Positions 44,294 to 52,696 of a stretch of 64,000 nucleotides of DNA are shown one piece after another. A program made the position numbers and the translations under genes. The stretch is from Acidobacteriaceae bacterium dw_441 (GTDB taxonomy: Bacteria; Acidobacteriota; Terriglobia; Terriglobales; Acidobacteriaceae), in assembly GCA_018449715.1 (NCBI GenBank), contig JAAVVA010000001.1, forward strand, positions 1,302,001-1,366,000, written 5' to 3'. Every line of letters starts with the position of its first letter. Position 1 is the stretch's first letter. The notes beneath the pieces were generated by a model that ran no database searches, was not told the DNA's origin, and worked only from the letters and a program-made list of their open reading frames with translations.

Positions 44294-46600
44294 ATGCGTC
44301 AACGGCGTTTCCTTCTTCGCGCACTTCCCTTCCTGCTCATTCTGCCCACGAACTTCACGACTACCTCTATCGCGCAGACGGCTGTAACTAAGTCCGCCGT
44401 AGTGGATTACACACGTAACGTCGATCCCTTCATCGGAGTGGACTGGGGCGGCAATACCTTCATCGGCTCGACAGTTCCCTTCGGAATGCTGAAGGTCGGC
44501 CCCGACATGGAAACCTTCGATGGCCGCCGCTCCGGCTTCGGATATTCGAGCTACGGCAACATTCTCGGCTTTTCGCATCTGCATCTCAGCGGCGCGGCGG
44601 GCAAGTATGGAAACATTCTTGTAGCTCCAGTAACTGGCTCGCTCGATATCGCCGACATCAAATCGCCTCGCACTGACGAGATCGCTCGACCGGGCTATTA
44701 TGCCTCGACGCTCACGCGCTACAACGTGCGCGCGGAGCTTACCAGCAGCCGCCGCGTGGGCTTTCATCGCTACACCTTTATCAAGGGGGGAGACTCCCAT
44801 ATCACCGTAAACCTCGCTCATGCTCTTGGGCTTGGCACCGGGCGCGAGTCGCAGAACTTTCTCGGAGCCGAGGCTCACATCCTCTCCAACCGCGAGGTGC
44901 AGGGCGTAGCACGCGTCCGCGGCGGATGGAACATGGGCGGCGAGTATCGTGTCTTCTTCCACATGCAGCTCGACACTCCCGCAACCTCCGTGCAGACATG
45001 GACGGGATCGTCGCTGTCGCCGGAGCATGATGCAACGGTCGCAGAGAGCAAACCTATTGGCGCGACCTTCGATCTTCAGACGAAGCCGGGCCAGGTGGTG
45101 CAGGTGAAGGTTGGCATCTCCTTCATCAGCGCGGAGCAGGCTCACCAGAATATTCAGGCAGAGATTCCCGCATGGAACTTTGAGGCCGTGCGTCGCGCCA
45201 ACAATGTTCTTTGGAACGCTGAACTCGGCAAGCTGCAACTCAGCGGCGAGAGCGACAAGCAGCGACGCGAGCTTTACACCGCGATGTATCACATCATGAT
45301 GATGCCCGTGGATCGCACCGGAGAGAACCCTCTCTGGACCTCGAACGAGCCGTACTACGACGACTACTATGCCATCTGGGACACCTATCGCACCTCGAAC
45401 CCTCTGCTCGGCCTGATCTCACCCGAGCGTGAGCGCGACATCGTTCGTTCGCTGGTCGACATCTACCGTCACACCGGCTACATGCCCGATGCTCGCAGCG
45501 GCAACGACAACGGACGCACACAGGGCGGTTCTAACGCGAACGTCGTCGTGGCCGATGCATACGTGAAAGGCATCACCGGCATCGACTACAACACTGCGCT
45601 GCAGGCGATGATTCACGATACCGAAGTGCCTCCGCAGAATGCGCAGAAGGAAGGCCGTGGCGGCCTGAAAGACTACAACGAACGCGGCTACATCACCACG
45701 GCTGACGAACGCGCAGGCTCGCGCATCGTGGAGTACTCCTACGACGATTTTGCGATTGCCGAGGTCGCCTGTGGTCTTGGCCAGAAGGAGCAAGCTGCGC
45801 GTGCTCTGGCTCGTACGCACAACTTCGAAAACCTGTGGGACCCGAACATGACGGCGATGGGCTTCAAGGGCTTCCTTCGTCCGCGCAACCCCGATGGTTC
45901 ATGGGCCGCGCCCTATCTTGTCGTGCGCGGAACGTGGCCTGACTTCATGTACGAAGGCGACATCTGGACCTACTCGCTTTATGCTCCGCAGGACATGAAG
46001 CACTTGATCGAGATGGCAGGAGGTCCGCAGCAGTTCAACAATCGCCTGGACTTCGTCTTCGGACGCGGTCACTTCGATGTCGCGAACGAGCCCGGCTTCC
46101 TGATGCCTCTGCTGTACAACTACAGCGGTCGTCCGGATAAGAGCGCCGATGTCGTTCACCTTCTGCTGGAGAAGGCCTTCAGCGACACGCGTTCGGGAAT
46201 CCCCGGCAACGATGATTCAGGCGCGATGTCGAGCTGGCTTCTCTTCCAGACGTTGGGAATCTTCCCGGTCGCCGGTCAGGACGTGTATCTCATCAGCTCG
46301 CCTTCTGTTCCGGATGCCTCCCTGTCCCTTGGAAACGGAAAGCATCTGCACATCGTTGCGAAGGGCTTCGATCCGAACGGTCTCAACCGCTACGTTCAAT
46401 CCGCAACCCTCAACGGTCAAGAGTTGAAGACGAACTGGTTCCGCCACTCGCAGATCAAGGATGGAGGAACTCTCGTAATGACGCTGGGTTCCGCACCTTC
46501 AACATGGGGAACGACGACACCGCCGCCTTCGCTGAGCGATAGCAACGCCAACATGTGTGTTCCGATTCCCGCTAGCAAGCCAAATCGTCCCACGAACTAA
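44294..46600 (+). CDS. GH92-family alpha-mannosidase, secreted
   Basis: 768 aa from the ATG at 44294; upstream in-frame residues would bury the signal peptide. The signal peptide is at residues about 3-28 (ending SIAQT). GH92 features: NVDPFIGVDWGGNTFIGSTVPFG, SYGNILGFSHLHLSG, the (alpha/alpha)6 core with YDDYYAIWDTYR, and the calcium-site/catalytic block GNDDSGAMSSWLLFQTLGIFPV. GH92 enzymes remove alpha-linked mannose, often alpha-1,2, from N-glycans and fungal mannan by inversion using Ca2+. It is likely periplasmic. It lies downstream of the TonB receptor and convergent with the second regulator. Confidence 0.93.
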   Translation: MRQRRFLLRALPFLLILPTNFTTTSIAQTAVTKSAVVDYTRNVDPFIGVDWGGNTFIGSTVPFGMLKVGPDMETFDGRRSGFGYSSYGNILGFSHLHLSGAAGKYGNILVAPVTGSLDIADIKSPRTDEIARPGYYASTLTRYNVRAELTSSRRVGFHRYTFIKGGDSHITVNLAHALGLGTGRESQNFLGAEAHILSNREVQGVARVRGGWNMGGEYRVFFHMQLDTPATSVQTWTGSSLSPEHDATVAESKPIGATFDLQTKPGQVVQVKVGISFISAEQAHQNIQAEIPAWNFEAVRRANNVLWNAELGKLQLSGESDKQRRELYTAMYHIMMMPVDRTGENPLWTSNEPYYDDYYAIWDTYRTSNPLLGLISPERERDIVRSLVDIYRHTGYMPDARSGNDNGRTQGGSNANVVVADAYVKGITGIDYNTALQAMIHDTEVPPQNAQKEGRGGLKDYNERGYITTADERAGSRIVEYSYDDFAIAEVACGLGQKEQAARALARTHNFENLWDPNMTAMGFKGFLRPRNPDGSWAAPYLVVRGTWPDFMYEGDIWTYSLYAPQDMKHLIEMAGGPQQFNNRLDFVFGRGHFDVANEPGFLMPLLYNYSGRPDKSADVVHLLLEKAFSDTRSGIPGNDDSGAMSSWLLFQTLGIFPVAGQDVYLISSPSVPDASLSLGNGKHLHIVAKGFDPNGLNRYVQSATLNGQELKTNWFRHSQIKDGGTLVMTLGSAPSTWGTTTPPPSLSDSNANMCVPIPASKPNRPTN

Positions 46601-46621
46601 GACAACCCGGTTTTACCTCGC

Positions 46622-46661
46622 AAGGCGCCGGAGGCTCTCTTCCTTCGGCGCTTCTTTTTTT
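46622..46661. terminator. Terminator between GH92 and regulator 2
   Basis: A 12-bp stem with one mismatch (AAGGCGCCGGAGG with CCTTCGGCGCTT, 46622-46653) is followed by a T-run on the plus strand. It terminates the GH92 transcript; the T-run overlaps the stop codon of the convergent regulator gene. Confidence 0.8.
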
Positions 46662-47979
46662 ACGAATACTGGCGACTGGCGATTACGCGAAGTCCCGTTG
46701 TGTGCGATCCCGCATCCAGGCTTACGGCCTCCAGCAACAACTCAAAGCTCTTCAGCGAGCCTTTGTTCGAAGCCATCATCTGATCGAGAATCCTCTTTCC
46801 TCCATCGTTGCGGATCATAAAGTCTGCGGCGGCCTGCGTTCCAGCACTGTCGAGTCCCTGCAGCAACAACACATGGCCCGTACCGCTCAGGTTCGGAAGA
46901 TAGACGATCGTGGCATAGGTCACGTAGGAGTGCTCCTGTTCTCCGCTCCTGTAAAGAGTGCTCTCTCCAGAGAGGGGATGGATGTTTTCAATCCAGTAGC
47001 GTCCGGCCTGAAGGTCGTTGTGAAACTGAAAATTCGTGTTCTTTGAAAACAGCTCGGTCCACGGATTACTGAAGTTCGAGCCGATCAGGATGGCATTGCT
47101 ATCGCGAAAGTCTTCAAAGCGCATATCGTGCGCGCCTCGTACGATAAACCGGCTGGGAACGACTCCTTTCAAATTCTTCAACTCGTTCGTAATGAAGATG
47201 CTCAACAGATTGGTGTAGCTTTCGCTGCGAAGGTATGACATCGCCAGACTTTTCTCCGATGCGCTTGAATGCCACTGGAGATATTCGGTCAGCGAAAATG
47301 TCCTGTGGTTTGCCTCCTGCATCACCACAAAGCCCGTATCGGATGGAACGATGTAGGTGTCGCGATTCAGGTTGAACATCTGGGACCAGAGAGGATTTGC
47401 CGCTTCTTCTTTGCGCGAATGCGAATCCGGCTGCCATTGCGCAAAACGATAAAGCCCTATGGAGTACAGGCACAGCAGGAGAAGGAAGAGTCCATAACGC
47501 ACGTGTCCTCGCGAAGAATCTCCCGTAATCGTTACAGGAGTATTGCCTTTGTCCTCTTCTCCGCGCCATGCGATTGGCGAAGCTGTCGCAACGTCCACCA
47601 TCGCAAACAGGGGAACATATCCTCCCCGTGGGATATCGATGCGGACAGCATCTCCGGCTCCATCGGTCGCGTAGTACTCCTGTAGACGCCTTCGCAGTTG
47701 CCTCGCATAGTTGCGGACAATGTTGTCGTCTCGCGTGTCGAAGTCTTCGCTGCGACCGAAGACATGAACCCCGATCTCGTGCTCCGGGATTCTTGCCGTC
47801 GGCTCCTCAATGGCGCGCCGACTTACATACAGAAGAAACGCCGACAGCAGAGGCGACTTATGGAAGAACCTGCTCTTTAATAGATGCTCGACGGCTTGCC
47901 GCTTTCGCGTTGCGTCCGGCTGCTCAGGCTCGCCACCCAGCGTCATAGCCTGCGCCACAGAAGTATCCTCACGGTTCAT
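46660..47979 (-). CDS. Membrane-spanning regulator with winged-helix-like N-terminus, paralog 2
   Basis: 439 aa. The layout matches the regulator at 38860-40338: an N-terminal module (EHEIGVHVFGRSEDFDT, NIVRNYARQLRRRLQEYY, IDIPRGGYVPLF), one TM helix (about residues 165-185, LFLLLLCLYSIGLYRF), and an extracytoplasmic domain with LWSQMF, DTYIVPSD, NAILIGS, NPWTELF, YLPNLSGTGHVL and GTQAA. It lacks the long linker of paralog 1. It is transcribed divergently from TonB receptor 2 across a 284-bp region carrying a repeated GTGTATACCC motif, the usual setting for a local regulator. No Shine-Dalgarno is obvious before the ATG. Confidence 0.75.
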   Translation of the reverse strand: MNREDTSVAQAMTLGGEPEQPDATRKRQAVEHLLKSRFFHKSPLLSAFLLYVSRRAIEEPTARIPEHEIGVHVFGRSEDFDTRDDNIVRNYARQLRRRLQEYYATDGAGDAVRIDIPRGGYVPLFAMVDVATASPIAWRGEEDKGNTPVTITGDSSRGHVRYGLFLLLLCLYSIGLYRFAQWQPDSHSRKEEAANPLWSQMFNLNRDTYIVPSDTGFVVMQEANHRTFSLTEYLQWHSSASEKSLAMSYLRSESYTNLLSIFITNELKNLKGVVPSRFIVRGAHDMRFEDFRDSNAILIGSNFSNPWTELFSKNTNFQFHNDLQAGRYWIENIHPLSGESTLYRSGEQEHSYVTYATIVYLPNLSGTGHVLLLQGLDSAGTQAAADFMIRNDGGKRILDQMMASNKGSLKSFELLLEAVSLDAGSHTTGLRVIASRQYS

Positions 47980-48040
47980 TGAGAGAACATTAACGATGGA
48001 AGATTAATCGGGCATAAACATTTTTTCTCAAGCGATACAG

Positions 48041-48174
48041 GTGTATACCCTCAGTGTATTTATGGCCTCACCAGGCCTCCCAATCCTTCAGACATCACAA
48101 ATTAATCTTGCTGCGGAATCTCGGAAGAAGAGCAACTATCTGCGAATTTACTTGAGAAATTCGCGTGTATACCC
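48041..48174. promoter_or_regulatory. Repeated GTGTATACCC in divergent promoter region
   Basis: GTGTATACCC occurs at 48041-48050 and 48165-48174 in the same orientation, inside the 284-bp spacer between regulator 2 and TonB receptor 2. The first copy could serve the regulator, the second the receptor. The rest of the spacer (47980-48263) holds no gene. Confidence 0.45.
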
Positions 48175-48263
48175 CTACGCGTGCCCTTGAAGAGCCATCA
48201 GCCTGCTCAATAACGTGAGGCAGAAGTACCGATCCAACCTACAAATCAACATCACTCCTGAAA

Positions 48264-51200
48264 ATGGCTGGTTCATTTATGACGCGTATTCGAGTTTGTC
48301 TTATCGTCCTCTGTCTGTTGATAGGGATGCCATTCCGGCTGTTCTCGCAAGCCGGAGTCACCTCCCTCTCCGGTCAGATCACCGACTCCTCCGGGGCTAT
48401 CGTGGCGGGAGCCACGGTCTCCGCTACGAACACAGGAACCCAGGTGCAGCGCTCTACGGTGAGCGACGACTCTGGCTACTATTCTTTTGTTGGACTCCCC
48501 GTCGGACAGTACGAGATCTCAATCCGGCAGCCCGGGTTTGAGAGCCAGATCATGAGGATCACCCTCGATCCCTCCTCGAAACAGAGAAGCGACTTCCACC
48601 TCAATGTAGCCAGCACCGTCAGCCAGGTCGAAGTGACCACGCAGGGTATCGAGCTGGCGCACGATGACGCTTCCATTGGCACCGTTATCGATAACCAGAC
48701 CATCCTCAGCACTCCGCTTTACCAGAGGAACTGGGACGATCTTCTTCGCCTCGTTCCCGGTGTGCAGATGCAGCGCTTCACGCAGCAGAGCGGCAGCAGC
48801 ACCTCGGGCAGCACCGGACTGTTCACCATCCACGGAATCGGCAACGAGCAGAACAACTACATCCTGGACGGTATCGACAACAACACCTTCTCCGAAAACC
48901 TGCAGGAGCTTTCGGCTTCGGCTTCGCGTCCCTCGGTGGACGTGATCGGTGAGTTCAAACTGATCAGCAACGCCTACACCGCTGCTTACGGACGCAGCCC
49001 CGGAGCCGTCATTGACGTCACCACCAAGGGTGGTACGAACCAGTTTCACGGCGTCGCCTTCGAGTATCTTCGCAACCGCATCTTCGACGCGAACGACTAC
49101 TTCACCAAGCGCTCGGGCCTCGACAAGCCCAAGGAGATCCAGAACCAGTTCGGCGGCAACTTCGGCGGCCCCATCATCAAGGATCGCCTCTTCGGCTTCT
49201 TCAACTACGAAGGCACCCGAATTCGCCAGGGCATCACGCGCATCTCGACGGTTCCTCTTGCCAACGAACGCGCCGGAGACTTCAGCCCCGCCGCCGCGGC
49301 AGCCAACGGAACCACCTACGCTACCATCATCAATCCACAGACACAGCAGCCGTTTGAGAACAACATCATTCCGGCGAATCTGATTGACCCTTACGGTCAG
49401 AAGATTATGAACCTGTTCCCGGTAGCGAACCAGCCCGGAACCGTGAACAACTTCGCCCGCACCGGATCGCTGGTCGACGACAACGACAGCTACAACGGTC
49501 GCGTGGACTGGAATGCCAGCAACAAGGACCTCGTCTTCGTTCGTTACACCTACTCCAACCGCATCCGTAACGTTCCCGGAAACTTCGGCGGCATCGCCGA
49601 TGGCAGCAGCACGTCGTCGTGGGGTGATTCGACGCTGAAGTCCTGGGCCGCCGTGCTGGGATGGACCCGCATCCTGAACTCGCACATGACGAACGACTTC
49701 CGCTTCGGATTTGTTCGCAACTATGCATACGACCAGCAGCAGCCCTTCGGCATGAACAAGAACTCTGACTACATCCCTGGAGTTCCGGATAATCCCGCAA
49801 CGCAGGGCGGCATTGGCTCCACCTCGTTTACCGGTCTGGCCAGCATCGGTTCGCCTGGCTATCTTCCCAAGCAGCAGGTCCCGCAGCAGTACCAATACAC
49901 CGATACGCTTTCGTGGAACCGCGGAAAGCATTTCGTCCGCATGGGCGTTGACGTTCGCGCCCCAATGCGTAACCTCTTCCGCGATCAGTCCGGCTCGAAC
50001 GGCGGACTCAGCTTCAATGGCAGCTTTACTGGAAACTCCTACGCCGACGGTCTTCTGGGTTACGTCTACCAGGGACAGCTCTCGAACGTTTACTTCGTCG
50101 ATCTGCGCCTGTGGATGGCCTCCGGCTTCATCCAGGACGACTGGAAGGTTACGCCGAAGCTCACGCTGAACATGGGGCTTCGTTATGACTTCGCCACGCC
50201 TCCTTACTCGGCAAAGAACCAGCTTGCGAACTTCGACCCCACAGGTGAAGGATCGCTAGTGCTTGCCAAGGCTGGCTCGCTGGGTGACCGCACACTCGTA
50301 AAGGTCAACACCAAGAACTTCGCGCCCCGCTTCGGTTTTGTTTACTCGCTCAACAACAACACAACCATCCGTGGCGGCTATGGCCTCTACTACCTCATGT
50401 TCAAGCGCAACGGCAGCGAGAACCAGATCATCCTCAATCCTCCGTTCGAGATTGCAGCTACTCTTAACTCGAAAGGCAATCAGCCTGCCTTCCTGCTGAA
50501 GAACGGCTTCCCTTCCACGCTGCTCGATCCCAACCATATCGATCTTTCCATCCAGCACATCCATGCCATGAAGTCCGATTCGCCTATGCCTTACACTCAG
50601 GCATGGAGCCTCGGCTTCCAGCGGCAGCTTCCCGGACAGATCGTCCTCACCGCCGATTACGTCGGGACCAAGTCCACGCACCTCGACATCATCAACGACC
50701 TGAATCAGTACATCCCAGGCACCAAGACATACCCCTATCCGAACTTTGGCTATCTCGAATACTCGCAGCCAGTCGGCATCAGCAACTACAACGGACTGGA
50801 GGCTTCGGTACAGCGCCGCTTCCATCGCGGTCTCTCGATCGAGTCCAGCTACACCTGGTCGCGAACTATCGAGACTTCGTATACTCACACCTTCGTCAAT
50901 ACGCTCAGCGGCTCTGATGTTCCGCAACGTGTGACACTGTCGGCGGTTTATGAGCTTCCCTTCGGCAAAGACAAGTCGATGGTCACGCATGGCATCGGCG
51001 CGGCTTTGCTGGGAGGATGGCGTACCTCGGGCATCTACACCTACTCAGTGGGACGGCCCTTCTCGGTTACGGTGGGCGGCAACTATAACTCGGCCATCGA
51101 TCAGTACGGCAACGGAACCTCGATGCCCATCATGACCGGAACGCCGAAGCTCCTCAAAAATGTGAACTGCTGGTTCTATTACTCCAGCAACAAAAACTGC

Positions 51201-51503
51201 CAGGCGGTTGCACCGGGAACAGCCGATGCCTACGCCCTGCCCACGCTCACCGATCCCAACGGAAACGGAAGCCTGAACACCCTGCGTGGTCCCAGCACGA
51301 ACGTCCTCGACTTCTCCCTGATGCGCGACTTCGACATCTACGAGAAGGTGAAGGTCCAGTTCCGCTGGGAGGTCTTCAACCTGACCAACAAGACGCTGTT
51401 TGCGCAGCCCAACGGTACCCTCACCTCGAGCAGCGTCGGTACGATCACCTCACTTGCCGGAGATCCTCGCATCATGCAGTTCGCTCTTCGGTTAAGCTTC
51501 TGA
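48264..51503 (+). CDS. Oar-like TonB-dependent receptor with carboxypeptidase-regulatory domain, copy 2
   Basis: 1079 aa. A signal peptide (about residues 8-29, ending RLFSQ) precedes a carboxypeptidase-regulatory-like domain (GQITDSSGAIVAGATVSA, SGYYSFVGLPVGQYEISI), a plug domain with NYILDGIDNNTF and VDVIGEFKLISNAYTAAYGR, and a beta-barrel ending FALRLSF. A second ATG at 48279 is an alternative start. It is divergent from regulator 2. Downstream, after a stem-loop, come a PLC-like phosphodiesterase and a histidine acid phosphatase, so its cargo may be a phosphorylated compound (inference). Confidence 0.92.
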   Translation: MAGSFMTRIRVCLIVLCLLIGMPFRLFSQAGVTSLSGQITDSSGAIVAGATVSATNTGTQVQRSTVSDDSGYYSFVGLPVGQYEISIRQPGFESQIMRITLDPSSKQRSDFHLNVASTVSQVEVTTQGIELAHDDASIGTVIDNQTILSTPLYQRNWDDLLRLVPGVQMQRFTQQSGSSTSGSTGLFTIHGIGNEQNNYILDGIDNNTFSENLQELSASASRPSVDVIGEFKLISNAYTAAYGRSPGAVIDVTTKGGTNQFHGVAFEYLRNRIFDANDYFTKRSGLDKPKEIQNQFGGNFGGPIIKDRLFGFFNYEGTRIRQGITRISTVPLANERAGDFSPAAAAANGTTYATIINPQTQQPFENNIIPANLIDPYGQKIMNLFPVANQPGTVNNFARTGSLVDDNDSYNGRVDWNASNKDLVFVRYTYSNRIRNVPGNFGGIADGSSTSSWGDSTLKSWAAVLGWTRILNSHMTNDFRFGFVRNYAYDQQQPFGMNKNSDYIPGVPDNPATQGGIGSTSFTGLASIGSPGYLPKQQVPQQYQYTDTLSWNRGKHFVRMGVDVRAPMRNLFRDQSGSNGGLSFNGSFTGNSYADGLLGYVYQGQLSNVYFVDLRLWMASGFIQDDWKVTPKLTLNMGLRYDFATPPYSAKNQLANFDPTGEGSLVLAKAGSLGDRTLVKVNTKNFAPRFGFVYSLNNNTTIRGGYGLYYLMFKRNGSENQIILNPPFEIAATLNSKGNQPAFLLKNGFPSTLLDPNHIDLSIQHIHAMKSDSPMPYTQAWSLGFQRQLPGQIVLTADYVGTKSTHLDIINDLNQYIPGTKTYPYPNFGYLEYSQPVGISNYNGLEASVQRRFHRGLSIESSYTWSRTIETSYTHTFVNTLSGSDVPQRVTLSAVYELPFGKDKSMVTHGIGAALLGGWRTSGIYTYSVGRPFSVTVGGNYNSAIDQYGNGTSMPIMTGTPKLLKNVNCWFYYSSNKNCQAVAPGTADAYALPTLTDPNGNGSLNTLRGPSTNVLDFSLMRDFDIYEKVKVQFRWEVFNLTNKTLFAQPNGTLTSSSVGTITSLAGDPRIMQFALRLSF

Positions 51504-51518
51504 TCGTACCCTCAATCA

Positions 51519-51547
51519 CCGGAGCCGCTTCACGAAGGCGGCTCCGG
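51519..51547 (+). terminator. Stem-loop between TonB receptor 2 and phosphodiesterase genes
   Basis: A perfect 10-bp GC-rich stem (CCGGAGCCGC and its complement, nine-base loop) lies 15 bp after the receptor stop. There is no T-tract, so partial read-through to the phosphodiesterase gene is likely. Confidence 0.6.
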
Positions 51548-51583
51548 CCTTAATCTCGACTGCTTCACGAAAAGGATATGCAG

Positions 51584-52636
51584 ATGCAGAGAAACAGGAT
51601 CGCCCCGCTCTTCGCCGCTCTGACCGTGCTTCCGCTGGCTGTTGCGGCCCATGCGCAGAAGAACGACCTCGACTTTCTGAACCATAACAAACCCATGCTC
51701 GACGCGCACAACTGCTATCCCTACGACGGCAAGTGGCAGGACCGCGTCAGCCGCGCTCTCAATTCCGGCTTCCCTGTTTCGATCGAACAGGACCTCGCCT
51801 GGTACTCCGACCCAGCGACCGGACAGGGCCGAGTCGTCGTCTCGCACACCCCGAAGACCACCGGGCAGGAGCCGACGCTGGAAGCTGACTTTTTTGATCA
51901 GGTCAAGCCGGTCGTCGAAAAGATCATCAAGGAGAACAAGAAGGAGCAGTGGCCCCTGATCGTTCTTCACTTCGATTTCAAGGACAATCAGCCCGCGCTG
52001 CACGAGGGCGTGTGGAACCTGCTCGGAAAGTATGAATCGTGGATCTCGACCGCGGAAAAGACCTCGGACCCGCACAAGCTCTCCCCCATCGAGCGCAAGC
52101 CAATCCTAGTGATTACCGAAGACAACGACGCGCAGGAGAAGGCCTTCTACGACCGCGTCCCCGTCGGCGGCAAGCTTCGCCTCTTCGGGTCGGCGCACAG
52201 CGCGGAGGCTCCGAAGAACCTTTCGCGCGCAGAGATGATGCACTGGGTTGCCACTGCCTCGCCGGAGACTCTTCTGACGGAGACACCGACGAACTATCGC
52301 CGCTGGTGGAACAACTCCTGGTACGCGATTGAAGAGGGCGGCCAGCACAACGCCGGCGAGTGGACCGAGCAGGACGAGAAGCGTCTGCACGATATCGTGG
52401 AGCGCGCTCACAGCATGGGCTTCTGGATTCGCTTCTACACGCTCGACGGATTCGATCCCGAGAAGAACCAGGGCTGGGGCGCCGGTTACAACTTCGGATC
52501 GCGTGAGGCGGTTCTTCCCCGCTGGAAGGCTGCGATCAAGGAGGGTGTGAACTTCGTCGCCACCGACCAGTATGAAGACTTCGCCACTATGGTTCCGCAG
52601 ACCTCGAAGTCGCTGCGGCCCGGCAACACGCATTGA
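51584..52636 (+). CDS. Secreted PLC-like (PI-PLC/GDPD-type) phosphodiesterase
   Basis: 350 aa. Two ATGs lie at 51578 and 51584; the second is chosen because AAAGGA is seven bases before it. Signal peptide at residues about 5-23 (AAHAQK). The TIM-barrel phosphodiesterase pattern is visible: a first His in LDAHNCYPYDG, Glu-x-Asp in VSIEQDLAW, a second His in VVVSHTP, and later strands LIVLHFDF and FWIRFYTLDGF. Such enzymes cleave phosphodiesters of phosphoinositides or glycerophosphodiesters. It is followed 60 bp later by a histidine acid phosphatase, so the two may act in sequence in the periplasm (inference). Confidence 0.85.
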   Translation: MQRNRIAPLFAALTVLPLAVAAHAQKNDLDFLNHNKPMLDAHNCYPYDGKWQDRVSRALNSGFPVSIEQDLAWYSDPATGQGRVVVSHTPKTTGQEPTLEADFFDQVKPVVEKIIKENKKEQWPLIVLHFDFKDNQPALHEGVWNLLGKYESWISTAEKTSDPHKLSPIERKPILVITEDNDAQEKAFYDRVPVGGKLRLFGSAHSAEAPKNLSRAEMMHWVATASPETLLTETPTNYRRWWNNSWYAIEEGGQHNAGEWTEQDEKRLHDIVERAHSMGFWIRFYTLDGFDPEKNQGWGAGYNFGSREAVLPRWKAAIKEGVNFVATDQYEDFATMVPQTSKSLRPGNTH

Positions 52637-52696
52637 TCCCGTGGCGGGGCTCGGTCAGGCCGCCGCGGCAAACGATCCGGAAAGGGACTGCCCGTT

